Positions 55,273 to 64,000 are shown, counted from the first letter of the stretch. The stretch is DNA of 64,000 nt from Limimaricola soesokkakensis (GCF_900172345.1 NZ_FWFY01000011.1:62001-126000), one strand, 5' to 3'. The notes: a model not told the origin generated them from the letters alone. Program-made: numbers and translations.

Positions 55273-58200
55273 CCGGCATCGTCGACTGGGCCGCCTCACG
55301 CGCCCGGATGATCCTCGCCTTCATCGTGCTCAGCCTCACGGCGGGCATCGCCGCCTATATCGGCCTGCCGAAGGAGGGCGAACCCGATATCGAGATCCCG
55401 GCGCTCTTTGTCTCGGTGCCCTTCCCCGGCATCTCGGCCGAGGATGCCGAACAGCTTCTGGTCAAGCCGATGGAGACGCGGCTTGCCGATCTCGACGGCC
55501 TCGACACGATGATCTCCAACGCCTCCGAAGGCTATGCGGGCGTGGCGCTCGAATTCGCCTTCGGCTGGGACAAGACCAAGATCATGGCCGATGTACGCGA
55601 CGCGATGAACGCGGCCGAGGCCGAGTTTCCCGATGGTGCCGATGCTTGGTCCGTTGCCGAGATCAACTTCTCCGAGTTCCCGATCATCATCGTCAACCTG
55701 ACCGGCCCCCTGCCCGAGCGGACGCTGATCCGCGTTGGAAAATCGCTCCAGGACCGTCTCGAGGGGCTCGACGCCGTGCTCTCGGCCAATCTCACCGGCC
55801 AGCGCGACGAGATGCTCGAGGTTGAGATCGACCCGCTCCGGCTCGAGGCCTACAACGTCACCGCCGCCGAGCTTTTGCAGGTGGTCACCAACAACAACCT
55901 GCTGATCGCCGCGGGCGAGGTCGAGACGGCGCAGGGCGCCTTTTCGGTGAAGATCCCGTCGAGCTTCGACGAGCCGCGCGACATCTACGACATCCCCGTG
56001 AAGACCAATGGCGACCGGGTGGTGACGCTTGGCGATCTTTCGACGATCCGCCTGACCTTCGAGGATCGCACCTCCACCGCGCGCTATAACGGCGAAACCA
56101 CGGTGGCGCTGCAAGTGGTCAAGCGCAAGGGATACAACCTGATCGATACAGCCGCCCTCGTGCGGGAAACCGTCGAGGCCGAGCGCGCTTCCTGGCCCGA
56201 AGACCTTCGTGCGGCGATCGAGGTCGGCACCTCAAACGACCAGAGCAGCAACGTCGCCTCGATGGTCAGCCAGCTCGAAGGCTCGGTGCTCACCGCGATC
56301 GCGCTGGTGATGATCGTGGTCCTGGCCACGCTCGGGCCGCGCCCGGCGCTGCTGGTCGGCTTCGCGATCCCAACATCCTTCCTGTTGTGCTTCGCGCTCC
56401 TCGCGGTGATGGGCATCTCCATCTCCAATATCGTGATGTTCGGCCTGATCCTCGCGGTGGGCATGCTGGTCGACGGCGCCATCGTCGTGGTCGAATACGC
56501 CGACAAGCGGATATCCGAGGGCGTGGGCCCGATGCACGCCTATGTCGAGGCGGCCAAGCGGATGTTCTGGCCGGTGGTCTCTTCGACCGCGACCACGCTC
56601 TGCGCCTTTCTGCCGATGCTGTTCTGGCCCGGTGTCGCGGGGCAGTTCATGGGCATGCTCCCGGTCACGCTGATCTTCGTGCTCTCGGCCTCGCTGGTGG
56701 TGGCGCTGATCTACTTGCCGGTGATGGGCGGCGTGCTGGGCCGGATGAGCCGTGGCCTTCTGCATGTGTCGGAGGGACTGCGGAGGCGTCTGCCATGGGT
56801 GGTGCGCGCGGCGCTGGTGCCGCCGGCGGCGGGGCTCATCTTCGTGGGGCTGATGCTGGCGCTGAACCCGGGTTATCTGACCGGCGAGGCCCGTCCCTCT
56901 CGCAGCCTGATCGAGGCGGCCCCGGGCCTCGGCCTCGCGCTTGCCGGCGCGATCGCGACCACGATCTTCGGCGCCGCGGCCAAGATCCGGCGCGCCCCGA
57001 AACGGCTGCGCGCGGGGTATCGCCGCTCACCCTTCGGGCGGCTGATCGCGTTGATCGCAGGCAACCCGGTGATGCCGCTCGTGACTATCGCGGGGGTCGG
57101 CGCCTTCATCTTCACGACCTTCACCTATTTCGGCACCCACAACAACGGCGTCGAGTTCTTCGTCGAGACCGAACCCGAGCAGGCGATCATCTACGTGCAG
57201 GCGCGCGGTAATCTCAGCCTTGCCGAGAAGGACGCTCTGGTAGCCGGGGCCGAGGAGGTGGTGGTCGGCTTTCCCGGCGTCCAGTCGGTTTTCGCCTTCG
57301 CGGGCCAAGGCGGGCTCAACTCCAACACCGCCGGCGCCGGCGGTCCGGCCGACGCGGTCGGCCAACTGCAGATCGAACTTGTGCCATGGGACGAGCGCCC
57401 CGCCTATGCGCGGGAGAACGGCTACGACCTCGCCGATCTGGATGGGGATGTGGTGCTCGAACGGCTGCAGGACGAGCTCGACGGCATCCCCGGCATCCGT
57501 ATCGAGATCCTGAACCTTGCCCAGGGGCCGGGCGCCTCGAAACCGGTCAATCTGCGCCTCACCGGCGAGAATTTCGAAGTGCTGCGCGCCGCCACGGCCC
57601 AGGCCCGCGACCAGTTCGAGGAGACGCCGGGACTGACCCTGATCGAGGACACGCTGCCGCTGCCCGGGATCGACTGGCAGATCGATGTCGATATCGAGAA
57701 GGCCGGTCGCTACGGCGCCGACGTGGCGACGGTGGGCGCGATGGTGCAACTCGTCACCCGGGGCATCATGCTCGACACGATGCGCGTCGAAAGCTCCGAC
57801 GAGGAGATCGAAATCCGAGTGCGCCTGCCGGAAGAAGATCGCGTGCTGTCCACGCTCGACAGCCTGCGGGTACGGACGCCCGCCGGGCTGGTGCCGCTGT
57901 CCAACTTCGTCACCCGCACCCCTGTGGCCAAGCTCGCCGAGATCACGCGGGTCGGCCAGCAGCGCTATTTCGAGGTGAAGGCCGACGTTCTGCCCGGGCT
58001 GGTCAAGCTGGTGGAGGGCGACGAGACCCGGGTCGTGCGCGAGGATGAGATCGGGCCCGAATTGCAGGAGCGCATCGACGCCGGCGAAGTTACGCGCATC
58101 AGCGTCAATGCCAACGAGCGGATCGAGGTGCTGACCGAGTGGCTCGAGACTTCGCCCCTCCCACCGGGAATCGGCTGGGAATGGACCGGCGACCAGCAGG

Positions 58201-58919
58201 ATCAGGCCGAGAGCCAAGCCTTCCTGCAATGGGCCTTCACCGGCGCGCTGGGGCTGATGTTCATCATCCTGCTGGCGCAGTTCAACAGCTTCTACAACGC
58301 GGTGCTGGTGCTCCTCGCGGTGGTTATGTCCACCGCCGGGGTGCTGATCGGCATGCTGGTGATGGAGCAAACCTTCTCGATCATCATGACCGGCACCGGC
58401 ATCGTCGCGCTGGCGGGGATCGTGGTGAACAACAACATCGTGCTGATCGACACCTATCAGGATTACGAGCGCTACATGCCGCGCACCGAGGCGGTGATCC
58501 GCACCGCAGAGGACCGGATCCGCCCGGTCCTTCTTACCACCGTCACCACCATGGCAGGTCTCGCGCCGATGATGTTCGGGCTGAGCCTAGACTTCTTCGG
58601 CGGCGGCTACACGATCGACAGCCCGACCGCACTGTGGTGGAAGCAGCTTGCCACCGCCGTGGTCTTCGGCCTCGGCATCGCCACGGTGCTGACGCTGGTC
58701 TTCACCCCGGCAATGCTGGCGCTCAGAATCTGGGCTGCGCGCTACGCGCACTGGATGTCGCGGCTGATGGCCCGGCTCTCGATGGGACGCGGCAGCCGGG
58801 CGGCGCGCGACTGGGCGCTCCGGCGCGAGGCGCGGCGGATCAAGGCCCCCGAGATCCTGTGGGAGGACGAGGACGGACCGGTGCCGCCCGTGGCGGCGAC
58901 GCTGCGTGCCGCCGAGTGA
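55269..58919 (+). CDS. RND-family efflux pump (AcrB/MexB-like) with extra membrane segments
   Basis: A 1216-residue inner-membrane pump, about 170 residues longer than typical RND transporters. TM4 carries one acidic relay residue (AVGMLVDGAIVVVEY, one Asp where AcrB has two), and TM10 reads ALAGIVVNNNIVLIDTYQDY. Between TM6 and TM7 (residues about 505-600) there is an insert with two further hydrophobic segments (WVVRAALVPPAAGLIFVGLMLAL and GLGLALAGAIATTIFGAAA) and a basic loop. The C-terminus has a charged 60-residue tail. The two porter domains look normal. Substrates cannot be told from sequence. It forms an operon with the adaptor. Confidence 0.93.
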   Translation: MTGIVDWAASRARMILAFIVLSLTAGIAAYIGLPKEGEPDIEIPALFVSVPFPGISAEDAEQLLVKPMETRLADLDGLDTMISNASEGYAGVALEFAFGWDKTKIMADVRDAMNAAEAEFPDGADAWSVAEINFSEFPIIIVNLTGPLPERTLIRVGKSLQDRLEGLDAVLSANLTGQRDEMLEVEIDPLRLEAYNVTAAELLQVVTNNNLLIAAGEVETAQGAFSVKIPSSFDEPRDIYDIPVKTNGDRVVTLGDLSTIRLTFEDRTSTARYNGETTVALQVVKRKGYNLIDTAALVRETVEAERASWPEDLRAAIEVGTSNDQSSNVASMVSQLEGSVLTAIALVMIVVLATLGPRPALLVGFAIPTSFLLCFALLAVMGISISNIVMFGLILAVGMLVDGAIVVVEYADKRISEGVGPMHAYVEAAKRMFWPVVSSTATTLCAFLPMLFWPGVAGQFMGMLPVTLIFVLSASLVVALIYLPVMGGVLGRMSRGLLHVSEGLRRRLPWVVRAALVPPAAGLIFVGLMLALNPGYLTGEARPSRSLIEAAPGLGLALAGAIATTIFGAAAKIRRAPKRLRAGYRRSPFGRLIALIAGNPVMPLVTIAGVGAFIFTTFTYFGTHNNGVEFFVETEPEQAIIYVQARGNLSLAEKDALVAGAEEVVVGFPGVQSVFAFAGQGGLNSNTAGAGGPADAVGQLQIELVPWDERPAYARENGYDLADLDGDVVLERLQDELDGIPGIRIEILNLAQGPGASKPVNLRLTGENFEVLRAATAQARDQFEETPGLTLIEDTLPLPGIDWQIDVDIEKAGRYGADVATVGAMVQLVTRGIMLDTMRVESSDEEIEIRVRLPEEDRVLSTLDSLRVRTPAGLVPLSNFVTRTPVAKLAEITRVGQQRYFEVKADVLPGLVKLVEGDETRVVREDEIGPELQERIDAGEVTRISVNANERIEVLTEWLETSPLPPGIGWEWTGDQQDQAESQAFLQWAFTGALGLMFIILLAQFNSFYNAVLVLLAVVMSTAGVLIGMLVMEQTFSIIMTGTGIVALAGIVVNNNIVLIDTYQDYERYMPRTEAVIRTAEDRIRPVLLTTVTTMAGLAPMMFGLSLDFFGGGYTIDSPTALWWKQLATAVVFGLGIATVLTLVFTPAMLALRIWAARYAHWMSRLMARLSMGRGSRAARDWALRREARRIKAPEILWEDEDGPVPPVAATLRAAE

Positions 58920-58929
58920 GCCGTGGCAA

Positions 58930-58957
58930 AAGGGCCGCCCTGGGAGGGGCGGCCCTT
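58930..58957. terminator. Bidirectional terminator
   Basis: AAGGGCCGCCC / GGGCGGCCCTT with a six-base loop lies between the convergent RND pump and Bcr/CflA genes. Confidence 0.75.
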
Positions 58958-58981
58958 ACGGCATCAAGGCTACAAGGGTCG

Positions 58982-60181
58982 TCAGGCCGGTTGCGGCGTT
59001 CTTTCGCCCCGGCCCAGCGCCACAAGCGCGAGGCCGAGCGCCATCACCGCGCAGCCCGCGATCACCGCGACCATCGGCAGCGCCGTGCCGTTGAAGAACG
59101 GCCCCGTGAGCGCGACCATAAGCCCGCCTGTCATCATCTGCAGCGTGCCGCCCAGCGACGAGGCGAGACCGGCGATCTCGCCATGCGGGTCGAGCGCCAT
59201 GACCTGGCTCGTCGGGATGACGAGGCCGAGGCAGGCGTTGCCGCACAGGAGCAGCCCCATCAGCACCGGCAGCGAGGCGTAGCCCGCCGCCGTGATCGAC
59301 AGGAGCGTCAGGCTGAAGACGGCAAAGCCCGTCAGCGCCAGCCGCAGCATCCGCAAAAGGCCGATACGGCGGCCCAGCGTCGCGGCGAACTGGCTCGCGC
59401 CAAAGAAGCCCACCGCATTGGTCGCGAAGGCGAGGCTGAACTGCAGCGGCGTCAGCCCGTATTGCTGCGTGTAGACGAAGCTGGCGCTCGCGATGAAGAC
59501 GAAGAAGCTCGCCATGCCGAAGCCCGACACGAAGGTCAGCGCCATGAAGGTCGGGTCGCGGAACAGCCGCTTGGCCGAGGCCGCGAGCAGGCGCGGCCGC
59601 ACCGGGCGGCGGCGTTCCTCGGGCAGCGTCTCCTTGAGAGCGAAGACCGACAACAGCAGCGCCAGCGTAGCCACGACCGCAAGCGCCCAGAAGATTCCGC
59701 GCCAGCCGGTGAAGGTCATCATGATTGCGCCCGAAAGCGGCGCCAGCATCGGCGAGACCGAGATCACCAGCATGATCATCGCCACCAGCCGCGTCGCCTC
59801 GTGACCGGTATACATGTCGCGCACCATGGCGCGCGGCACCACCATCAGCGCCGCGCAGCCGAGGCCCTGCAAAGCGCGGAACGCCACCAGCCAAGGCAGC
59901 GACGGTGCCAAGGCGCAGCCGATCGTCGCCACGAGGAACACGCCGACGCCGATGTAGACCGGCGCCTTGCGGCCCGCCGCGTCAGCGAAGGGCCCGTAAA
60001 AGAGCTGCGCCAGGCCGAAGGCCAGGAAATAGGCGCTGATCGTCGCCTGCGCCGCCGCCTCGTCGACGCGCAAATCGGCGGCAAGACCTGGAAGACCGGG
60101 CAGATACATGTCGATCGTGAAGGGGCCCACGGCGGAGAGCAGGCCCAGCACCAGCGCGGTGCGGAACATCGGCGAAAACAT
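58982..60181 (-). CDS. Bcr/CflA-type multidrug MFS exporter
   Basis: A 399-residue, twelve-span MFS protein. The Bcr/CflA hallmark is the start VLGLLSAVGPFTIDMYLPGLPGLAADL, with the MFS motif A region FYGPFADAAGRKAPVYIG after TM2 and the motif C region SVSPMLAPLSGAIMM in TM5. Relatives export bicyclomycin, chloramphenicol or sulfonamide-like drugs, or cysteine. The actual substrate is unknown. It lies 104 bases downstream of the Atm1-like gene on the same strand. Confidence 0.9.
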   Translation of the reverse strand: MFSPMFRTALVLGLLSAVGPFTIDMYLPGLPGLAADLRVDEAAAQATISAYFLAFGLAQLFYGPFADAAGRKAPVYIGVGVFLVATIGCALAPSLPWLVAFRALQGLGCAALMVVPRAMVRDMYTGHEATRLVAMIMLVISVSPMLAPLSGAIMMTFTGWRGIFWALAVVATLALLLSVFALKETLPEERRRPVRPRLLAASAKRLFRDPTFMALTFVSGFGMASFFVFIASASFVYTQQYGLTPLQFSLAFATNAVGFFGASQFAATLGRRIGLLRMLRLALTGFAVFSLTLLSITAAGYASLPVLMGLLLCGNACLGLVIPTSQVMALDPHGEIAGLASSLGGTLQMMTGGLMVALTGPFFNGTALPMVAVIAGCAVMALGLALVALGRGERTPQPA

Positions 60182-60285
60182 AGGGCTGTCCTTGAACTCC
60201 GCGCACGGGGCACGCGAAACGGCGATTGGCCCACGCGCGGCGGGCGACTCGCGCGCAGGCTAGACCGATCGGTTCAGAAGCGCAA

Positions 60286-62112
60286 TCACGCGGCTTCGGC
60301 CTCCTCGGCCCGCTGGCGCGACCAGAGCTGCGCATAGCGGCCCTCCTGCGCCAAAAGATGCTCGTGGCGCCCGGATTCGACCACTTTTCCGGCTTCCAGC
60401 ACCACGATCCGGTCGGCATCTGCAATTGTAGACAGCCGATGTGCGATGGTGATCACCGAACGCCCCTGCCCCATGGCGCGTAGCTGACCCTGAATCTCGC
60501 GCTCGGTATCGGTGTCGAGCGCGCTCGTGGCCTCGTCGAGAAGCAAAATCGGCGGATCCTTGAGCAGGGTGCGGGCGATACCGACCCGCTGCTTTTCGCC
60601 GCCTGAGAGCTTCAGCCCGCGTTCGCCGACCGTCGTGTCGTAGCCCTCGGGCAGAGACATGATGAAATCGTGGATCTGCGCCGCGCGCGCCACTGCCTCG
60701 ATCTCCTCGCGCGTGGCGCCGTCGCGGCCATAGGCGATGTTGTAGAGAATTGTATCGTTGAACAGCACCGTGTCCTGCGGCACCACGCCGATCTGCGCAT
60801 GCAGGCTGTTCTGGGTCACCTCGCGCAGGTCCTGACCGTCGATCCTTATCGCGCCCTCCGTCACGTCGTAGAAACGGAACAGCAGCCGGCCGATGGTCGA
60901 TTTTCCGGCCCCGGATGAACCGACGATGGCGACGGTCTCGCCGGGCCTCACGGTGAAGGACACACCCTTGAGGATACCGCGCGCCGCCTCGTAGCCGAAG
61001 CAGACATCGTCGAAGACGATCTCACCCCGCGGCACCACCAGCGCCTTGGCGCCCGGCCTGTCCGTGACTTCCGGCGGCTGGTTCAACAGGTCGAACATCT
61101 CGCCCATGTCGATCAGCGCCTGCCGGATCTCGCGGTAGACGGTGCCGAGGAAGTTCAGCGGCATGGTGATCTGGATCATGTAGGCGTTGACCATGACAAA
61201 ATCGCCGACGCTGAGCGCGCCGCGCTGAACGCCCACGGCGGCCATGATCATGACCACGACGAGGCCGGTGGTAATGATCAGCGACTGGCCGAAATTGAGG
61301 AAGGCCAACGAATAGTTGGTGCGCGTCGCGGCGGCAGCGTATTTCTCCATCGCGGAATCGTAGCGCGCGGCCTCCCGGCCCTCGGCCCCGAAATACTTTA
61401 CCGTCTCGAAGTTGAGCAGGCTGTCGATCGCCTTCTGATTGGCGTCGGTGTCCTGATCGTTCATCTGCTTGCGGATCCGGACCCGCCACTCCGTCACCTT
61501 GAAGGTGAAGGCGACGTAAAGGATGATCGTGCCCAGCACCACGACGAGATACCAGACGTCGAACAGGAAGAAGAGCACCACCGCGACCAGCAGCAGTTCC
61601 AGGATCAGCGGACCGATCGAGAACAGCAGGAAGCGCAGCAGGAAATCCACGCCCTTCACGCCGCGCTCGATGATCCGGCTGAGTCCGCCGGTCTTTCGGC
61701 TGATGTGATAGCGCAGGCTCATCGCGTGGATATGCTGGAAGGTCCTGAGCGCAAGCTTGCGGAGCGCCCTCTGCCCCACAGGCGTGAACACCACGTCGCG
61801 CAGCTGCTGGAAGCCGACATTGGCGAGACGCGCCAGCCCGTAGATCATCGTGAGCCCCGCTGCGCCAAACGCCAGCAGCATCGCCGCGCTCTCGCCCTCG
61901 CCCGCCAGCGCATCGACGGCGGCCTTGTAGAAAAGCGGCGTGGCCACAGCGATCAGCTTAGCGATGATCAGTAGCGATACGGCCAGCACGACGCGGCGCT
62001 TCACCCACGCCTTACCTTCGGGCCACAGATAGGGGATCACCTGCCGGATCGTGTCCCATCCCCGCACGGGCTGGCCCGAAAGATTGGCGTCGGTCTTAGA
62101 CAGGCGTCGCAT
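60286..62112 (-). CDS. Atm1-family ABC exporter (glutathione / Fe-S related)
   Basis: A 608-residue half-transporter (membrane domain fused to ATPase). The start is the ATG at 62112, beginning MRRLSKTDANLSGQPV; a frame-open start at 62157 is less likely. Six spans occupy residues about 50-320, with SLRYHISRKTGGLSRIIERG and LNFETVKYFGAE characteristic of the Atm1/HMT1 branch. The ATPase has Walker A GSSGAGKSTIGRLL, Q-loop GVVPQDTVLFNDT, signature LSGGEKQRVGIARTLL and Walker B ILLLDEATSALD. Homologues export glutathione conjugates or glutathione-bound metal and sulfur species. Confidence 0.93.
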   Translation of the reverse strand: MRRLSKTDANLSGQPVRGWDTIRQVIPYLWPEGKAWVKRRVVLAVSLLIIAKLIAVATPLFYKAAVDALAGEGESAAMLLAFGAAGLTMIYGLARLANVGFQQLRDVVFTPVGQRALRKLALRTFQHIHAMSLRYHISRKTGGLSRIIERGVKGVDFLLRFLLFSIGPLILELLLVAVVLFFLFDVWYLVVVLGTIILYVAFTFKVTEWRVRIRKQMNDQDTDANQKAIDSLLNFETVKYFGAEGREAARYDSAMEKYAAAATRTNYSLAFLNFGQSLIITTGLVVVMIMAAVGVQRGALSVGDFVMVNAYMIQITMPLNFLGTVYREIRQALIDMGEMFDLLNQPPEVTDRPGAKALVVPRGEIVFDDVCFGYEAARGILKGVSFTVRPGETVAIVGSSGAGKSTIGRLLFRFYDVTEGAIRIDGQDLREVTQNSLHAQIGVVPQDTVLFNDTILYNIAYGRDGATREEIEAVARAAQIHDFIMSLPEGYDTTVGERGLKLSGGEKQRVGIARTLLKDPPILLLDEATSALDTDTEREIQGQLRAMGQGRSVITIAHRLSTIADADRIVVLEAGKVVESGRHEHLLAQEGRYAQLWSRQRAEEAEAA

Positions 62113-62251
62113 CGGCTGGCTCCGGGCTGGCGGCGGCCGCCCCAAACTAGGATGCACGTTGCCGGATGGCCAGAGCGCGGCGCCGAAGCCCGCGCTTGAG
62201 CGGACGGGGGCTGCGTTCTACCAGTGACGGGACACAACCCGGAGTTCCCAG

Positions 62252-62818
62252 ATGCCCCTTCCCGCCTTTTCCAACTCGGTCTGCGTCTATTGCGGCTCGC
62301 GTCCCGGCCTGCGCCCCGCCTACGAGGTCGTGGCCCGCGAAACCGGCGAGATGCTGGCGCGGCGCGGATGGCGGCTGGTCTACGGGGCCGGGGATGTCGG
62401 GCTGATGGGCGCGGTGGCGCGCGCGGCGCAGGGCATGGGCGGGTCGAGCTTCGGGGTGATCCCGCGCCATCTCGTCGATGCCGAGGTCGGCAAGACCGAT
62501 CTCGACACTTATGTCGTCACCGAGACGATGCACGAGCGCAAGAAGGTCATGTTCATGAACGCCGAGGCGATCGTCATGCTGCCCGGCGGCGCCGGATCGC
62601 TCGACGAGTTCTTCGAGGTGCTGACCTGGCGCCAGCTCGGCCTGCACGGCAAGCCGATCCTGCTTCTGGACGCCGAAGGCTACTGGCAGCCTCTGCGCCA
62701 GCTTCTGAATCATGTCATCGACGAGGGTTTCGCGGATGAAAGCCTCAAGGCGTTCATCCAATACGTCCCGAGCGTGAAGGGGTTGGAACGGGCGCTGGAG
62801 GCGGCCCTGCCGGGATGA
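62252..62818 (+). CDS. LOG-family nucleoside 5'-monophosphate phosphoribohydrolase (TIGR00730 type)
   Basis: A 188-residue Rossmann-fold protein. VCVYCGSRPGLRPAYEVVARETGEMLARRGWRLVYGAG and the signature LPGGAGSLDEFFEVLTWRQLG (the PGGxGTxxE motif, with Ser for Thr) identify the LOG/YgdH-like family, which releases a base from nucleoside 5'-monophosphates and in plants and some bacteria makes active cytokinins. Whether this organism makes cytokinins is not shown. It diverges from the Atm1-like gene and is followed by a compact hairpin. Confidence 0.93.
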   Translation: MPLPAFSNSVCVYCGSRPGLRPAYEVVARETGEMLARRGWRLVYGAGDVGLMGAVARAAQGMGGSSFGVIPRHLVDAEVGKTDLDTYVVTETMHERKKVMFMNAEAIVMLPGGAGSLDEFFEVLTWRQLGLHGKPILLLDAEGYWQPLRQLLNHVIDEGFADESLKAFIQYVPSVKGLERALEAALPG

Positions 62819-62822
62819 CGGA

Positions 62823-62838
62823 CCGCCCCAAGGGGCGG
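62823..62838. terminator. Hairpin between convergent genes
   Basis: CCGCCC / GGGCGG with loop CAAG lies a few bases after the LOG-family stop and just before the end of the host-attachment-type gene. No clear T-run. Confidence 0.5.
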
Positions 62839-62849
62839 CCCGAGACTAT

Positions 62850-63302
62850 TCACCCGGCGATTTCGTCCGCCACGGCCTTTTCGATTTCGGCGACGGGGTG
62901 GTTGGTAAGCGTCTTCGGGACCTCGGCCACCACGGTATCGGCCACTTCCTTGTGCATCTCGCTGCGCAGCGCGCCGAGCACCTGAGGGCTGGCGACCACG
63001 ACCAGCTTTTCGAAGCGGCCTTTGTGGACGTTGCGGTAGAGGATATCGGCGAGATCGGCGGCGAACCGATCCTTGGCGAGTTGGTGGAAATCGGTCTCGG
63101 CCAGCGCGGTGCGCTGTCCCGGACCGGTATCGGCCAGCCGGCCCGCCTTGTCGGTCGCCTGCTCGCGGTCCGGCGGGTTCTCCTGCTCCTCCTTGCGCAC
63201 GACGCGCAGGTTCGGATGCTGGTCATCGGTGACGTTCTCGAGGATCAACGCCTTCTCGCCATCGGCGACGAGAACCCAAGTTCCGTTGTCGATCTTCGCC
63301 AT
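62850..63302 (-). CDS. Host-attachment-type protein (baeRF/eRF1-like fold)
   Basis: A 150-residue cytosolic-looking protein starting MAKIDNGTWVLVADGEKALILEN, with FHQLAKDRFAADLADILYRN and KLVVVASPQVLGALRSEMHKEV. This pattern belongs to the small family annotated as host attachment proteins in rhizobia, now grouped with bacterial eRF1-like (baeRF) domains. The middle (residues about 38-60) is highly charged. No signal peptide or membrane span is present, so a direct adhesive role is doubtful; a stress or ribosome-linked role is an alternative. It overlaps the preceding small gene by one base. Confidence 0.8.
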   Translation of the reverse strand: MAKIDNGTWVLVADGEKALILENVTDDQHPNLRVVRKEEQENPPDREQATDKAGRLADTGPGQRTALAETDFHQLAKDRFAADLADILYRNVHKGRFEKLVVVASPQVLGALRSEMHKEVADTVVAEVPKTLTNHPVAEIEKAVADEIAG

Positions 63303-63511
63303 CACTCGGTATCCTTCTCGTCGCTCTTGCGCACGCGGGTGACGCCGGGATCGTACTGCTCTGCACGCTTTAGATCGTCTCGCGTCCCAACCTTGCGGGT
63401 GAGATCCCCACCTTCGCGGCCGGGCTGGTTGCCGGCGCCGCCCTTGTCTTCGTCGCTTACATAGGCGTCGGTTTCCTTCACGCCGTCCTTGGATCGTGCC
63501 CTGTCGGCCAT
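63302..63511 (-). CDS. Small hydrophilic protein of unknown function
   Basis: A 69-residue, very polar protein (rich in Asp, Glu, Lys, Arg and Gly, with almost no hydrophobic core), for example SDEDKGGAGNQPGREGGDL. It is probably intrinsically disordered. It shares a stop/start junction (TGATG) with the host-attachment-type gene, and the minus strand has AGGAGG about 13 bases upstream of its ATG. It resembles small stress-associated proteins in composition only. I recognise no family. Confidence 0.6.
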   Translation of the reverse strand: MADRARSKDGVKETDAYVSDEDKGGAGNQPGREGGDLTRKVGTRDDLKRAEQYDPGVTRVRKSDEKDTE

Positions 63512-63597
63512 GGGAGCCTCCTGTCTTGCGTTCGCGAGACCAACGATTCATGAGAGGCGGGGTTCCGGCGAGGAGCGGTACGGTGGCGCATGAGAAA

Positions 63598-63623
63598 GGC
63601 CCCCGCGATCGCTCGCGAGGGCC
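63598..63623 (-). terminator. Hairpin after the superoxide dismutase gene
   Basis: GGCCC-C-CGCG / CGCG-A-GGGCC with a six-base loop and one mismatch, followed on the minus strand by TTTCTC. It lies 36 bases past the sod stop. Confidence 0.6.
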
Positions 63624-63658
63624 GATTGCATCGCCGATAGCCTCGCGACGTCGGGCGC

Positions 63659-64000
63659 TTACATGCGCGAGGCGACGTTCTCCCAGTTCACCAGGTTGTC
63701 GAGGAAGTTCGAAATGTAGGCCGGGCGCTTGTTGCGGTAGTCGATGTAGTAGGAGTGCTCCCATACATCGAGGCCCAGCAGAGCGGTCTGGCCGAAGCAG
63801 AGCGGGTTCACGCCGTTCTCGGTCTTGGTGACTTTGAGGCCGCCATCGGCGCCCTTGACCAGCCAAGCCCAGCCCGAGCCGAACTGACCGGCACCGGCGG
63901 CGGCAAACTCTTCCTTGAACTTGTCGACCGAGCCGAAGCTGTCGGTGATCGCCTTTTCCAGCTCGCCCGGCATCTTGCTGTCGTTCGGGGTCATCATCTC
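63659..64000 (-). CDS. sodB: Superoxide dismutase (Fe/Mn type), 5' end outside window
   Basis: The last 113 or so residues of an iron/manganese superoxide dismutase, which converts superoxide to peroxide and oxygen. Present are FGSVDKFKEEFAAAGAGQFGSGWAWLV, NGVNPLC, and the metal-ligand motif DVWEHSYYIDYRNKRPAYISNF (Asp and His). The Gln/His determinants of the other metal ligands lie mostly beyond the edge. GAGQFGSGWAWLV favours the Fe-type or cambialistic group. The N-terminal third is missing only because the window ends. Confidence 0.93.
   Translation of the reverse strand, partial: EMMTPNDSKMPGELEKAITDSFGSVDKFKEEFAAAGAGQFGSGWAWLVKGADGGLKVTKTENGVNPLCFGQTALLGLDVWEHSYYIDYRNKRPAYISNFLDNLVNWENVASRM

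Overview
The window is a contiguous stretch of a high-GC alphaproteobacterial chromosome. Gene content and order point to the Rhodobacterales (Rhodobacteraceae, roseobacter-like). The indicators are the yajC-secD-secF-ccmABCDG chain, aroK-aroB next to xerD, an IalB-family secreted protein, single glnB-glnA, an Atm1-type exporter, and a Der-BamB-YfgM block. This assignment is an inference from gene families; no rRNA is present to settle it. Almost everything is ordinary core chromosome. I see no phage, insertion sequence, CRISPR array, plasmid origin or integrative element.

Layout. 1-4538: cobalamin (corrin ring) genes: a leftward chain cbiD-cobK-alkA (the last cut by the window edge) and a rightward pair cobA-cobB, followed by an MFS transporter. 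5786-9678: a leftward run cysS, cimA and a squalene/phytoene-synthase-like protein of the NDUFAF6 type. 9890-11775: an AruH-like aminotransferase converging on a small outer-membrane beta-barrel gene. 11965-17867: aroK-aroB leftward, then a rightward chain of a tiny membrane protein, an uncharacterised secreted protein, xerD and a CNNM/CBS transporter. 17936-19606: an NTF2-like protein, a 519-base non-coding stretch with two hairpin/terminator modules that may be small RNAs, and an IalB-family protein. 19683-24855: an envelope block of L,D-transpeptidase, lpxD, acyl carrier protein and ketosynthase (leftward), with a MepK-like endopeptidase diverging. 24925-27943: a LysR regulator diverging from a VOC-family gene, trigger factor and tRNA-Leu. 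28048-34077: NAD(P)HX repair enzyme, glnB-glnA, a hypothetical protein and purB.

34113-40808: a LuxR-type regulator without a synthase, a divergent FliG-like protein away from any flagellar genes, an LpxL-like acyltransferase, a DUF1223 protein and aconitase. 40918-41756: a di-heme cytochrome c gene broken by three single-base indels and by loss of one heme-ligand histidine. 41803-47905: one leftward chain yajC-secD-secF-(Mth938/NDUFAF3-like)-ccmA-ccmB-ccmC-ccmD-ccmG, linking protein export to cytochrome c maturation. 48106-53773: serS, a TspO-like membrane protein, and der-bamB-yfgM-like. 54043-58919: an RND efflux pair whose pump carries extra membrane segments. 58982-64000: a Bcr/CflA exporter, an Atm1-like ABC exporter, a LOG-family hydrolase, a host-attachment-type protein with a small hydrophilic partner, and the end of an iron/manganese superoxide dismutase gene.

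Tightly packed leftward and rightward operons with 1-8 base overlaps are the rule. Several convergent ends share strong bidirectional hairpin terminators. The points most worth following are the paired small-RNA-like modules at 18588-18780, a 26-base element repeated directly upstream of two complex-I-assembly-factor homologues, the orphan FliG, the decayed cytochrome gene, the lpxD-ACP-ketosynthase operon, and a ccmA gene whose homology begins upstream of any standard start codon.
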